Source of the DNA: Apostichopus japonicus
Taxonomy: Eukaryota; Echinodermata; Holothuroidea; Aspidochirotida; Stichopodidae
NCBI RefSeq assembly: GCF_037975245.1
Contig: NC_092565.1
Coordinates: 2,240,499-2,304,498, forward strand
Direction: 5' to 3'
DNA: 64,000 nucleotides
Both the position numbers and the translations under genes were made by a program. Positions 13,404 through 43,699 of the stretch are shown here, in pieces. Under the pieces are notes generated by a model that had not been told where the DNA came from, searched no databases, and saw nothing but the letters and a program-made list of their open reading frames with translations. Position 1 is the first letter of the stretch. Every line of letters starts with the position of its first letter.

Positions 13404-14177
13404 GTTCAGACACACTTGCACATGTTTGGGAATAAGAAGAAGAAATAAGATGTCTCATTTAGCCAGACTATCACTACAGACATTAATCTGTTTAAATCAC
13501 AATAGTTTATACTAGGCAGATGTAAGTTTAATTCAATGTGAGTCCCGCCTGAGAATAACAAACTAAAAGAGAATCCATTTGTTACTTATTAGGATTTGAT
13601 ATGTTCTAATCCTAAAATGCCTTCTGATTTTTTTGCATCACGAAAACGGAAAACAACCTTTAAAATTTGGAGTCCAAAACTTGAACAAGCACAACACTTC
13701 TCGCCTGTCATGTGATCGCAACTTAAGAAGAAATCAGTTTATAAGTTATATAGGTTCTGCGTCATTCACTGATATATCGTTTTATACTATGCAATATGAT
13801 TCTCTGAAGGAAACAGTTGTGTCCGAACCTGGACAAGCTGAAGATGTATGAAAGGTATAGTATACAAGGATGGTTGGGAAAAGGATAAGAAATTAAGGGA
13901 AGTGCTTCGTTCCTTAAAATACATCGACCACCGTGGCATTGTATCTTTACGCTATTGTATTCAACTGTTTGAACGCAAATTGAGAAATATTTATACTCTC
14001 CCAAAACGATGCAACCACCTGATAATTGGCCTATAATTACTCACAAACAGCTTGAGTTTGTACTATCACGTAGAAGTATTTTTTACTGTAAGGAAAAGTC
14101 CACAAGCTTATGCTAAACTGTTGATATTTGTTTGACATTAACAAAGTTGAGATATATAGTAGAGTTTATGTGAAAAC
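13404..14177. other. Region downstream of protease A
   Basis: Should include the 3' UTR of protease A (minus strand). No canonical AATAAA in gene sense within about 200 bases of the stop; cleavage site not assigned. Nothing else recognised. Confidence 0.4.
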
Positions 14178-20058
<5,881 letters not shown>

Positions 20059-22644
20059 ATTGTCTGCAGAGAAAACATGAATGAGCCGTGTATACATACA
20101 TACATGCCTACACACACATGCCTACATACATACAAACACGCATACATACATTCGTAGTTTGGTGTCTAATTTAGGAGTTTTATCTGGAACTCCTGACATT
20201 TAATCTAAACATTTTTAATTCAATTGCGACGTCTGTGCGTGTCATGTTCTTCGAATTTTTTACCACTTATTCTGGAAATTGTATATTCTCAAATTTGAAA
20301 AAAAAAATCTATTCGAAATTACACGGCGAATTATGACGAGATTAAACCTTGATTGTTCATAATGCGGTGATATGCGCCCTTGAAGCTTGAAGTAAGAGTT
20401 GTCATGACTCTCTGAATTTATCGAATGCTCCGTTCTCTACGGCTGAATGAACGAAAGGTCGAATACTTTAGTATGTACACTTTAAATTTGAATATGAATC
20501 CATGCTTTTAAAACGTTAATAACTCTACCAAAACGTATTCCTATAACTTCTTATAAATAACAGAACATGCCAGGAGAACATTTCACACCGTATTTGTCAA
20601 TTTTGTATCGCATTGCAAAAATGTTGTTTTTGTTGTTGCTTTGAGGCCATAAATCTTACGTTTTGATTTTGAATGTTGCGTTGCATCTATACTGTACTAA
20701 CCTAATGAATTAAATATTGCAATATTTTCATTGATGAGCCTCAGTAAGGCCATTTCAAAAATGAAAGCTGGTTACCAAAGTAGAAAACGTGGATTGCAGG
20801 CTTTCGGTGTGCAACATATATATATACATGCCTGACGCACCTGTACGACAAATCACAGACAGTTGGTATCAAGAGCAAGGATATAAAGCTAGAAAGAATA
20901 GTAGAAAACTGACCGTGTTTTAAATTTTTAGTATAACGGAGATAAGTGTCGTCGTGTTCAGATATTAATATTTCCTCGTTGTTTATTCGTTTGTAGCTTA
21001 TCATACATATAAGTGCTGTATTAACTAATTAACATACAAATATCTTCTATATAGTGAAGGTATACACAGTCATGTGTATAACAATGAGATGACTATAGGT
21101 CAGAATTTAACATTTAACCGAAAATGCAGCATTAGACCATGCAACCACTTTTGGGATATATATCATTATAACTAATATATTAACAGTTATGTTGAGATAT
21201 TGTTGTAATAACTCAAATGAAATATAGTAAATTAAAATATTGGTTACCTTCTGTTGTCACCTTTTATCGCAAGCAAACATCCAAATCTCTCTGTTACAAC
21301 TCGATGAGTAATTAATCTGTTGTTAAGCAGTTCGATTGCTTTTATCCATGCAAGTTATCATCTCTGTAATCTCCAAACCTTCAAGGAGTATGGTTCTCTT
21401 GGGAATCAACAGATGGTTTGGCTAAAGAGATAAATAAAGCTTTTCCGAGTTCACTTGGAGATGTTTAATGACATTACATATTGTATTAATTTATGTAAAC
21501 ATATAGGAACTAAGCCAATCATTTAGACACAATATTTTGATATAGTACTGATTAATTTAATGATGTCACGGATTCGTGTTTCTCTCAAGGCGAATCAAAA
21601 TGAACTAACATATTTTAAGGTAGTAAACGAGCCGTCATCGTTGTATTTCTTAACTATACCAATTTGGTAAGTATCAGTAAAGTTACTAATTTATGTATTT
21701 TTATGTCTTAGTTTCAATGCAGTCCATGGGAACTGTTATTAGCTCAGTAGCTTTCAGCTGAGCTATACAAAATTCGAAATTCTGTCACTTTTTGCCACCG
21801 TGATTAAATGACTGCTATTTCGTCATTTTTCATTCGATTTTGCTGAGATTTCGTCAGTGGTTTGTGTGAGTTAAATGTACATATATGCGATCATATCATA
21901 TACATGCGAAGGTCATTTGAGGTCCCGAGACGTCACTTTCTGAAAAGATAAAAAAGACTTCTTCAGCCTTTGTCCAAACCTGCTGAACAGTTGTGGATAT
22001 AACATTTGAATTGTGGTGAACCAAAGATGTTCAGGAAACATATTTTGTTGTCGTCATGCGAGAGTCCAAAACAGGGCCTTCTGTAGAGTTTCCAGTTATG
22101 ATGATATGTAGGCCACCAATCAAAAGCAAGAATCGTGAAATTTGTTTTCAACTTTTTAGTATTCATGCCCAGTGTGCGTTTTGGTGTCAGTAGCAAAATG
22201 TATTTGGTTTCCATCTTAATTTTCCCGTCACTTTTGGAAGTTAATATCCACCAGAGGAGACTTACTTTACGTGTTCGTTCTATTATTGCATGAATGCAAA
22301 CTACGAAGTCCATATACCGTCGGTTCTTTGTTTTGGCAATTGGGTATAGTTTATCCCTAATAATGCTTACAACCAATCTATTGCATAAAATAAGTGAGGC
22401 TGTATTCCACTTTGAAGGTATTTTCCCTGAATACGACAATATCGGGACATTTTCAGGGACTTACAAAAGGCGGTTCGTATAAACACCAGTAATTCGGGCT
22501 AACAATCGTTGAAATCAGTCCATTTCGGGAAATAGTCATCGGATATCAGTATATGTAGCGGAAATTAGCTTATTGGCATCCGTAGATAGAGGAAGTCGAG
22601 CCAACTTCCATTGGCTTAACTGTGTCCCTCAACTACATATGTCG
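20059..22644. other. Upstream region of protease A and intergenic DNA
   Basis: Includes the probable untranslated first exon and promoter of protease A, which I cannot locate. A (CATA)n-like run lies at 20090-20150. A 158-codon open frame on the minus strand (22439-21963) has no family motif and no codon-level support that I can judge, so it is not called as a gene. Confidence 0.45.
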
Positions 22645-22755
22645 TTGCATTCCCGATGCAAGGGGACTGGGGTTGAGAGCGCATCAGTCGTTATGTAGTT
22701 TGGTTTTCGTGCCCAGGGTCTTTCCTGTGTGACTTTTTCTTAAAACGTATTTTTA
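22645..22755 (+). repeat. U2-headed SINE copy 2 (5'-truncated, body and tail only)
   Basis: Matches the body from TCCCGATGCAAGGGGACTGG through GGTTTTCGTGCCCAGG to GTGACTTTTTCTTAAAA. The U2-derived head is missing, as expected for incomplete reverse transcription. No clear target duplication. Confidence 0.8.
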
Positions 22756-23113
22756 AACATACAGCGAAAACCTTTAAAATCTAAAATAACAATTTATTAC
22801 AGGGAACGGTTTAGGCTTGCAAAGTAAGTGTGTTTTAAAGGCATCCCTAAAATATATTAATTTCTCATCCAATTAAACAAGTTATTAAACAGGGATATCC
22901 CCATGGCTTGGTTATGGTCAGGCAGCCCCACACAGTAGAGTATAGTACTAGCCGCCCCGATATAGACTACAACAGTAAACATTGTTCATCCCCATCTGAG
23001 TAATGTAAAAGTGGTTTCATTAACACACAAACATGACTGAGGAAAAAATGTATTACTATGAGAACTTATCTTGAACACAATTTCCAGAACCAAGAAACAC
23101 GCCTTTTTATTTG

Positions 23114-23343
23114 TTACTTGATGAAGTAATGAGGTGAAAATAAATTTCGAGCGATACACCGCATCAAAATGTCAATGGCCTGTCTTTGCAGCCGACGAAA
23201 TTTTCTCTCATGATATGTTAGAGTGAAAGACAGGATTATTGTCAGCAACAAGTTGACTGCAAAGAAAATCGTCAAGACATGTCTTTTGTTAACTTCATAA
23301 TCCCTCCATTGGTGGTCAGAGATTAGAATTAGTGCAACCGAAT
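23114..23343 (-). CDS. Possible orphan terminal exon of a membrane protein (uncertain)
   Basis: Reading from an acceptor-like TTTGCACAG (ends 23344), an open frame of 75 codons ends in TAA at 23116-23114. It encodes a hydrophobic stretch (VLTIFFAVNLLLTIILSFTL) followed by a basic, helix-like tail (HERKFRRLQRQAIDILMRC) and a short C-terminus (FSPHYFIK). This looks like a transmembrane segment with a cytoplasmic tail. I found no upstream exon between here and protease B, no start codon, and I do not recognise a family. It could be the last exon of an unseen minus-strand gene, a pseudogene fragment, or chance. Not assigned a function. Confidence 0.3.
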
Positions 23344-24185
23344 CTGTGCAAATTGCAAGTTGAAAGCAATATTATGAGTAGTAAATGCCACGCTGTAAGT
23401 CATACATAAAATAAACTATCATCTGGAAAGTTTTAATATGTTTAAGCTCCACTTCAATGAAAAATAATTAACATTCACCATATTGGTTGAGTGTAGACTG
23501 TATTGTGTACAACTGAACTATCTCAGGCATTGATTGAGTTCATAGGATGATCTTTTTTATTGTGACACTTATACATGTTTACGGGCTTACTGGCTCAACT
23601 TTTTTTATTGGAGATTGCATGTCATAATTTTGGCGTTATATCACACAGCTAACTACAAAAATTGAAAATGTTTAACCATACAAGCCAATATAACATTTGT
23701 GACATAATAATTCAACTAAATACCAGACATTTATCAAATTATAATAGGCTAGGATATAACAGAAGTTTGATGCCTTTTGGTGCTCTATTGATGTATGTGT
23801 GCATGGTATGACTGTTTAATGCTAAATGCTAATCAAACATTAATTGTCCTGAATCAAGATCCATGAGGAATCAAAACACCCTCTGTATGACAAAAAAAAA
23901 TAAAAATAAAATAATGCCAGCTAACCATTATAGTAAAATGTACTATTATACATCATTTTGCATCAAGATACCTAAAATATTATGCCAAAGATATGGGGAC
24001 CCTCCCCCGGGTTTCAGAACATATCCCCTCCACCAAGACACACACAAACACATTTAGCAATTTCCCTTAAGGGACCTAATAGAGAAATGGAACCAAAACT
24101 CAGTTGATACATCCTATCTTGTTGAAGTTCCCGTCAAAACAGACAAATCGTAATAAGTTCACATGTTCTAAACAGAAAATTACGG
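23344..24185. other. Non-coding, nothing recognised
   Basis: AT-rich with no clear exon or repeat. Confidence 0.4.
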
Positions 24186-24665
24186 AAGCTTAAAGGTGCC
24201 ATCAACATAAGAAAAAAATTGCCCCATAAGTTGACATTTTCGGTAAATTGTTTAGATAACAAGATAAAATCTTATCAAATATCAGAAAAATGTTGGACTG
24301 CTCAGTTGCTTTAACTAAGCAATTGAACAATTTTCTGAAAAATGTTTAATGTTTTAACTTTTCATGTTTCGTCAATTGGAAGTTTTGCTGCAAAATTTCC
24401 ATTTCTTCACCTCATTCTATCTGAGCAATTGAAAAATTTTCTGCAAAATGTTTAATTGACAAGTTATCTTATCTCGTCAATTCAACATTTTTTTTGGCAA
24501 AATGTTCAATTGTTCATTTCATTCCAACTGAGCAATTGAAAAATTTTCTGCAAAATGTTTAATTGACAACTTATCGTATCTCGTCAACTCAACATTTTTC
24601 TGCAAAATTTTTAATTGTTCACTCTATTCCGACTGCTCAGTTGGAATGAAGTAAACAATTTAAAA
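24186..24665. repeat. Dispersed repeat, inverted copy, with internal tandem units
   Basis: Starts GTGCCATCAACATAAGAAAA, the reverse complement of the 17.8-kb copy, includes the GCTCAGTTGCTTTAACTAAGC palindrome (degenerate) and then about three 110-bp units with TTTTCTGCAAAATGTTTAAT. Confidence 0.7.
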
Positions 24666-25169
24666 ATTTACATGTGACTGATAAATAGCCCCACCCCCTC
24701 CCCCAAAGAAAAAAATATTAAGCGTGCTAGTAAAATGCACTGTATTTTTTGGGTAATTCTCTATGTCGTTGAATATAATTTGTTGAAAATAAAAAGTTTT
24801 CCCCTTTGTAACATTAACATAGCTTTTGAAGTCAGTAATCTATGTAGCCTTCAAGCAGATAACTATACTCAGTTGCTTACTTGCTTAACCAAAGTGATTA
24901 ATAAGTGTGTGTGAAGTGAGGGCCAGTGGTACACATGTATCGAAGAAAAAAATCCGCGCGCTACGCGCGCGTTCAACATGATATTGTTGACGAGTAGTAC
25001 AGAGGGAGGGGTACAAGGCAGCAGTCGGAATTTTCTGGCTCCATAACCCACCCAGTTCGAATTTCAGCCACTGCACCCCCCCCCCCCCCGCATCATCAGG
25101 CCTTAGTTACGTCTCTGGCTGGGGACTGACTGCATCACTGTGCAAATAGAGGGTAAGCGTTTCCCACGT

Positions 25170-25400
25170 GTAAGGAGACAGTATGTATTGTATTTTAGAT
25201 CCTCTTGCAAGCGGGAACTCACGAAGAAGCCGCAAGCTGACCGAAGTCAATCTATTCCATTCATATTTAAAGTCCATGATTATCAATTGTCAATTGTCCA
25301 CCACTCTGTAAATGGACGAGATACATCTTGGAGTGACTCGAACCGGGTATGTACCAACATGCCTTGTAAAATAGGTCCGGGGAAACTAAATGTACTGTAA
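25170..25400 (-). repeat. SINE-like repeat, copy 1
   Basis: On the minus strand: a Pol III B-box-like CCCGGTTCGAGTCACTCC near the 5' side (about 25333-25350), a body with GCTTGCGGCTTCTTCGTGAG, a small hairpin and an end GGATCTAAAATACAATACAT. The body and tail recur at 47.28-47.40 kb. tRNA head only suspected. Confidence 0.55.
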
Positions 25401-25483
25401 ATTGTTCTAGGTGGACTAGAACACTCTACTGAATATGGGGATATATGCGAATGTACCGTTACACCGGCGCAGTGGTATGAAGT

Positions 25484-25758
25484 CAGGCGCGTAGCCAAGG
25501 GGAGGGGGGCGAAGGGGCAGCCGCCCCCACTTCCCCTCTTGAGCATATTTTTATATTTTTTATATGTTTTTATGCTAATGCTAAGATGCAACTCAGAAGG
25601 CCTGGGAAGTGCCATTTCCAGCGATCTGGGAGGCATTTTCAGCCATAATTTTCTTGTAAGCTTCGCGCCAACCATAGTGGCGCTATACGCTTAGATAGTT
25701 TGCAATGCCGATTCTAGAGTTTCGCCCCTCCCTTGGCAAATTCCTGGCTACGCGCCTG
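25484..25758 (-). mobile_element. hAT-like MITE, family 2 (275 bp)
   Basis: Ends CAGGCGCGTAGCCA...TGGCTACGCGCCTG, perfect inverted repeat of 14 bp, flanked by TATGAAGT / TATGGAGT (7 of 8 identical). Related blocks lie inside the three composite elements and at 12490-12755. Confidence 0.85.
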
Positions 25759-25766
25759 TATGGAGT

Positions 25767-26876
25767 AGTACGTACCAAAATAGTACAGCACATGTGGCAA
25801 CGTCAAACCACAGGGAAATACGGTAAACAGCTGATATGAAGTTTTCACGCCTGCGCAGTATATTAATCTCGCAAGCGGACTTAATACAAATCTCAATCGT
25901 TCTTAAATGTGAATGCGTCTTGTTCTTTATTGATAGTTCTCCTCGGGGATAATCGCCCTTGCGTTCTTAAATGTGAATAAGGTCGTACGTCTCTCGTATT
26001 GCGTTCAGATAATATCAACGTGTTACCCGCCTTATCAGTTGTCGCTTTAATCCAATAGTTGTGAATTTAGTAGTTCCAATTTAACTTCTTTTCGATTCCA
26101 CATTTGTACGCTAATATTGCAAATGTAAAGGGAAAACATATTTGATTAATTATTATTATTTATTTTTGTTCGATCATTCTTGGGTGAAAAGTTTGCTGAA
26201 TGTTGTTCAGAATTGAGACCGACTTCTGCACGAGGAGGGGGGCTTAAAAAACCCTTACAACCCCATAATAACCCCCTAAAGTGTGAATAACGCATTAGCA
26301 TTCGAGTTATGGAGTAGGTCAGTTTTAGAAACCGAGATCACATTATTGAAAGATAGTGGATTGATAATTAGAATAACATTTAAACCGCTGAAGGAGAAAG
26401 AGGTGTATGCGAGTGTGGGGGGGGGGGGGGGGGTGAAGGTGGGATGGGAATGCGAATTTTAACTGTTCTCAAATTCACCTCAGTTCGCTTAATTAGTAGT
26501 TTGGTTAATAGATGGTACAAAAGTCAGTTGCTGTATGTTATATTATTGTTCCCCATTATAGGTTCAATTTCTTACTCATTTAGTTAGGAATTATTTAATA
26601 AAATCATTAAAATAATAGTAACTAAGCCTTTCATCATTCCACACTGTATTTGTGGCTGATATGGTCATATTGGGAAACAAAAAAGCAAGGCGCAAAGAAA
26701 ATTCAACATAAATATTTAAAGGTGTGTGATGCTTGTAATGTTTAATACCTGTTTAATAATCCCAGAAATGTAAACAATAAAAGCTGCATGGGTGTGTCAA
26801 TGAGCATTTAGTTGCAAAATGATACAGCAAAGGCACAATGGAGACATGTGACAGTCAATACGATGACATGTAAGAC
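25767..26876. other. Non-coding, nothing firm
   Basis: Contains a run of G at 26418-26432 and no exon. Confidence 0.4.
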
Positions 26877-26877
26877 A

Positions 26878-27050
26878 GAAACTTTGTAAACATATGATTA
26901 ACTCTGTAAACATCTTATAAACTTTGTAAACCTATGATAAACCTTGTAAACATATGATAAACTTTGTAAACATATGATAAACTTTGTAACCATATGAAGA
27001 TATGATAAACTTTGTAAACCTATGATAAACTTTGTAAACATATAATAATA
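26878..27050. repeat. 8-9 x 20-bp tandem repeat downstream of protease B
   Basis: Unit AAACTTTGTAAACATATGAT with variants, ending about 115 bases beyond the protease B stop codon, so probably within or just past its 3' UTR. Confidence 0.9.
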
Positions 27051-27165
27051 CCTGGGACCGTGAACGTGTCGCACTTTAAGAGGACAGTTACTTTGATTAT
27101 ATTATAAGGTATAGATGAAGAGAGAGAAATATTTATCTCCCATTTAAGCGTTCTGGTATATTAGC

Positions 27166-37498
<10,333 letters not shown>

Positions 37499-37628
37499 GT
37501 TGGTGTTGTTGAAGGTTATATGAGGAATGCTACGCCCACTTAATGTCTTCTTACCTGCAGCATTAGAAATAAAAAGGAATAAAACAGTTTATATTCTGAA
37601 ATGTAATATAACAATAATATTTCAAGTA

Positions 37629-37633
<5 letters not shown>

Positions 37634-37704
<71 letters not shown>
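37634..37704. repeat. (AT)n microsatellite upstream of protease B
   Basis: About 35 uninterrupted TA units, about 140 bases upstream of the ATG. Confidence 0.95.
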
Positions 37705-37708
<4 letters not shown>

Positions 37709-37711
37709 AAT

Positions 37712-37752
37712 AACAAATGATAAAGCTACAAACCCAGACAAGATACACAAAA
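37712..37752 (-). pseudogene. Partial duplicate of protease B exon 1
   Basis: 41 bases match 37442-37482 of exon 1 (AAATGATAA(A/G)GCTACAAACCCAG(A/C)CAAGATACAC) with only a few changes. No ATG, no donor. It sits beside the AT microsatellite, and flanking ATATTTxxxxTA(A/T)TGCCATA sequence is also shared, so a segment of about 150 bp was duplicated locally. Confidence 0.8.
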
Positions 37753-38650
37753 GTGTGTAGTTTCCCAAAAGTGTGACGTTTCACCATAAAATTACGACTT
37801 TTTATGAGAAAATTCATTGATTCATCTGGAAATGTGGACGTTTAATGAAAGAAGTTTTACATTTAATCTCGAAAATGTAATAGGCCCCCTATACATTTTA
37901 CCATTCAATTGCGAAGTTTTTTTTATCTCAAATTTTGAACATTTTATCTCGAAGTGTTGATGTTCTATCTCAAAATCTTGATATGATGTGATATGATTAA
38001 GAATTTCCATGGATTAAAAGACGAATGTAAATATGGATGACTTGATTGTTCATTTATTCATAGCGTGGTGTCAACATCCATGACGCTTGAGCTAGGAAGC
38101 TATAGGAGTATGAGTTATGTCAAATTCAAGACTTTGTTTTAATTTTTGTCGGGCCAAAGTGCTAACATCCCCTCCCAATAACGTCATCGAACCTGCACGC
38201 AAGTGATCACTCTGTTTATGTAGATTGCGCCTGTTAACTATCGAAACTGATTGTTTATTAAGTGACGATACTTAGGAAATTGCCCACATTTTCATCAAAG
38301 TGGTGTTGAATTACGATATATAGATGTGTATGTTGTTAAAACATTGCAAAAGCTAGATATCTAAAAAGCAGAGAAATTAATTTGCCAGATCATTTGCCAG
38401 TTGCAAGTGCTACGTGTTTCAAAATTGAAGCCATCATGCTATAAAGAGCACAGTGGTCTACTGAATAGGCTATAAGGAAATAAGCGAATGAATCTTAACC
38501 AGGAATGATATCGTTAAGTGACCAGGATTCGAACCTGAGTCACCGTCATAAATATAGGCAACATGGGTACAATGTCCTAAGCTCTAGACGGTCAGGCAAT
38601 TAGCTTTCAATGCTAATACTTATGTAGAATTAACTTGTAATACTTAAACT
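37753..38650. other. Upstream of protease B, nothing firm
   Basis: No exon seen. A tRNA-like B box is discussed under rejected items. Confidence 0.4.
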
Positions 38651-39039
38651 CAAGGGCGTAGGAACCGGGGGGGGGGCTGGGGGGGGGGGGGGGGGGGCGC
38701 CAGCCCCCCAGTGAAAAATGTGGAGGGGCGGAAGTATCATTCCGCCCCCCCCCCCCCCCCGCTCCGCAAGTCAGAAAACCCCTTTTTCATTTCCAAATGA
38801 GAAAAAAATCTCATTTGGAGCACCAAATTGCATCTAAGGCCAGGTGAAAATACAAAATTAAGTTTACAAAATGGAGTGGGTGTTGAAGTGTGCTATATTG
38901 CACCAAATTGCATATGAGGCCACCTGGAAATGCAAAAAATTCCAAAGGGGAGGGGGACACCCCCTCCCCTTAGACCCCTCCCCCAGGCTGGCCATCAGTC
39001 TTCAGCCCCCCCACTCAAGAGTACCTTCCTACGCCACTG
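38651..39039 (+). mobile_element. hAT-like MITE, family 1 copy 3
   Basis: 389 bp, CAAGGGCGTAGGAACC...CTTCCTACGCCACTG, exact 8-bp duplications CTTAAACT (38643-38650, 39040-39047). Carries two long G/C homopolymer runs (38666-38697, 38744-38760). Confidence 0.94.
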
Positions 39040-39095
39040 CTTAAACTAGAAGACAATCCGTGTGTGACATGGAATATATACAATGACATGGTGTA

Positions 39096-41068
39096 TGCAG
39101 GCGCGTATCCAGGATTTTCTAACCCGGGGGGCGCGAATTACCATCTAAGCGGAGCGCCACCATCGGTTGGCGCGGAGCGTACAAGAAAATTTCTGGTTTT
39201 GATACCCCCCAGATCACCGGAAATGGCACTTCTCGGGCTTGAAAATGACCAACCAGATGTGCACTTTTGCCTGAGAACCAAGTATTTCCCAAAAGTTTTT
39301 TCCATCCATAACCTTTTTGAAGATTTTCACCAGTCACACATCATGTTCGACCTCATTGCATGTCCTATGGATCATTGCTTTTGTAGGTGATACTACGTCA
39401 CGGCCCACAATATCCGAAAGCCCCATTTTTCAAGGTTTTAAGCCCATTATTTGTTGAGAATTTGAAAATTCACATTTCTCGTGAATAAATATCACTTCAA
39501 AACATACCCATAATGTTGCACAAAATTCAATCTATGGACAACCAATATAGAAAAACCTCCTTCAACCCCTAATAGCCAGGTCAAAATTGCACGAGTAGAA
39601 GAAAGTATGATGAAGAATGTTGGTGAGGAAATTTTCGAAAATTCAGACACAGTTAATTTATTGGTGTAGAAATATTAAAACCTGTTATAACGGCTATTAT
39701 AAAACTTGGTTGAAGGAAATGAAAAATAGCAGATATTTCCGATATCAGGTATATCGAAACCGAACACTACACACATAGGCGTAGGTCCCGTAAGAGGCGG
39801 GGGCTGCAGCCCCCCCCCCCCGCAACCAATTTTTTCCCATTTTTTTCTGGCACCTGCTGAAAGAAAAATAAATAGCAATGAATAGCATAAAAATGATCTC
39901 CTTGGTAATTAAAATAAAGTTCTAAGCTTGGCCGTCATAACTACTGTAAAAGAGTTTTGACTGAAATGGATCTGTATGCTTTTTCTCCATCTACATAAGA
40001 CATTTGGTTGTTTACATTAGCATCCGGCGGTATACTGTGCAACTTTCACGGACCGTGCGGTACACGATGCCATGCAATGTAATGACCGATGCTTACTTAT
40101 ATGATATTGGCATCGATTTGTTGAACGCGCGCTTCGCGCGCGAAAAATTTCGGCTTTTTTTCGGGCAAGTCGTTACAGCCCCAAATCCAATTGGGCTCCT
40201 ACGCCTTTGACTACACACATAGACAGTTTTTTGAGGCTGTTCATCGTGGAACATGCATTTCACTGCCTCACTGATATGATGTTATATCTGCTCTTTGCTT
40301 TACAAATTCGAACAGGCGTGTAGCGAGTAATTGCCAAGGGAGGGGCGAAGCCTGTAGGCAAACTATATAGCTAAGCGAAGCGCCACTATGAGTTGGCGCG
40401 AAGCGTACAAGAAAAATTTTGGCCGAAAATGCCTCCCGGATCGCTGGAAATGACACTTCCCAGGCCTTGTAAGTTGCATCTAAGCATTGTCTATTTTGAA
40501 ATTACTAGCGATGTAATAAAGAAAATTTGCTCGGGGGGGGGGGGCGGTCGCCCCCTTCACGAAATGCGTCATGTTCCCCGACGATTCGGCCGAGTTCAAG
40601 ACCAACCACAGTTGGTTCCATATAGCACAATTGTACTACAATTTGTACAATTGTTTAAGGCGTCCATACACACACACGCGTTATGATAGACCATATATAG
40701 TATTTATATAGATACATTAGTGAGAGAGGGAAAATGGAAACGTCAAAAATGGAGTTGTCGGTGTAAGGGGTAGGGTGAGGCGCACACCCCCTCCGTAATC
40801 CTTGATCTGTCACTGGCTACCCTGTGTATATAATAGGGATCAGCGCTTAAACTATGACTATTCCTCTTTCTCTTCCCGAGGTCTTGGCTCTCTTCTACTC
40901 CCTCCTTTTCTTCTTTTTCTCTCTTTTTTCTTTTTCTTTTCCCTTCCTTTCTCTCCTCCTTTTCTTTTTTCCCCCTCCTTTTCCCTTTTTTCTTCTCTTT
41001 TTTTCTCTCCTCTTTTCCTTACCCGGGGGGCGCGCGCCCCCAACGCCCCCCCCCTGGATACGCACCTG
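39096..41068 (+). mobile_element. Composite DNA transposon copy 2
   Basis: 1973 bp, CAGGCGCGTATCCAGG...CCTGGATACGCACCTG, exact 5-bp duplications GTATG (39091-39095, 41069-41073). Same parts in the same order as copy 1. Includes the best-preserved nested hAT-like element (39774-40209) and a 150-bp pyrimidine tract (about 40865-41015). Confidence 0.9.
39774..40209 (+). mobile_element. hAT-like element nested in composite copy 2
   Basis: 436 bp, CATAGGCGTAGG...CCTACGCCTTTG, exact 8-bp duplications ACTACACA (39766-39773, 40210-40217). Contains a GC hairpin GCGCGCTTCGCGCGC. Confidence 0.88.
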
Positions 41069-41073
41069 GTATG

Positions 41074-43532
<2,459 letters not shown>

Positions 43533-43699
43533 ACAGCACGATAAATAAAGCTTTTTCTATACACGTTAATTCTGAATTTTGGTGTTATTGCATTGTTTCG
43601 CAAGTTATACCTAGGCTAGTAGTTTCTCGAAATAGAGAGCTAAGTTCGGTATGCAAAGAATGTCTGTCATTTCTCTGTATGCAATTTACACTTCTAATG

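Noticed and set aside
21963-22439. 158-codon minus-strand open frame
   Set aside because: No recognisable domain, no clear splice context, and other frames nearby are equally open. Not called as a gene.
38510-38590. tRNA-like sequence on the minus strand (GGTTCGAATCCTGG with TAGAGCTTAGGA upstream)
   Set aside because: B box and a T-arm can be formed, but the 3' segment after the T-arm does not pair with any plausible 5' acceptor strand and the anticodon arm does not fold. At best a tRNA-derived relic.
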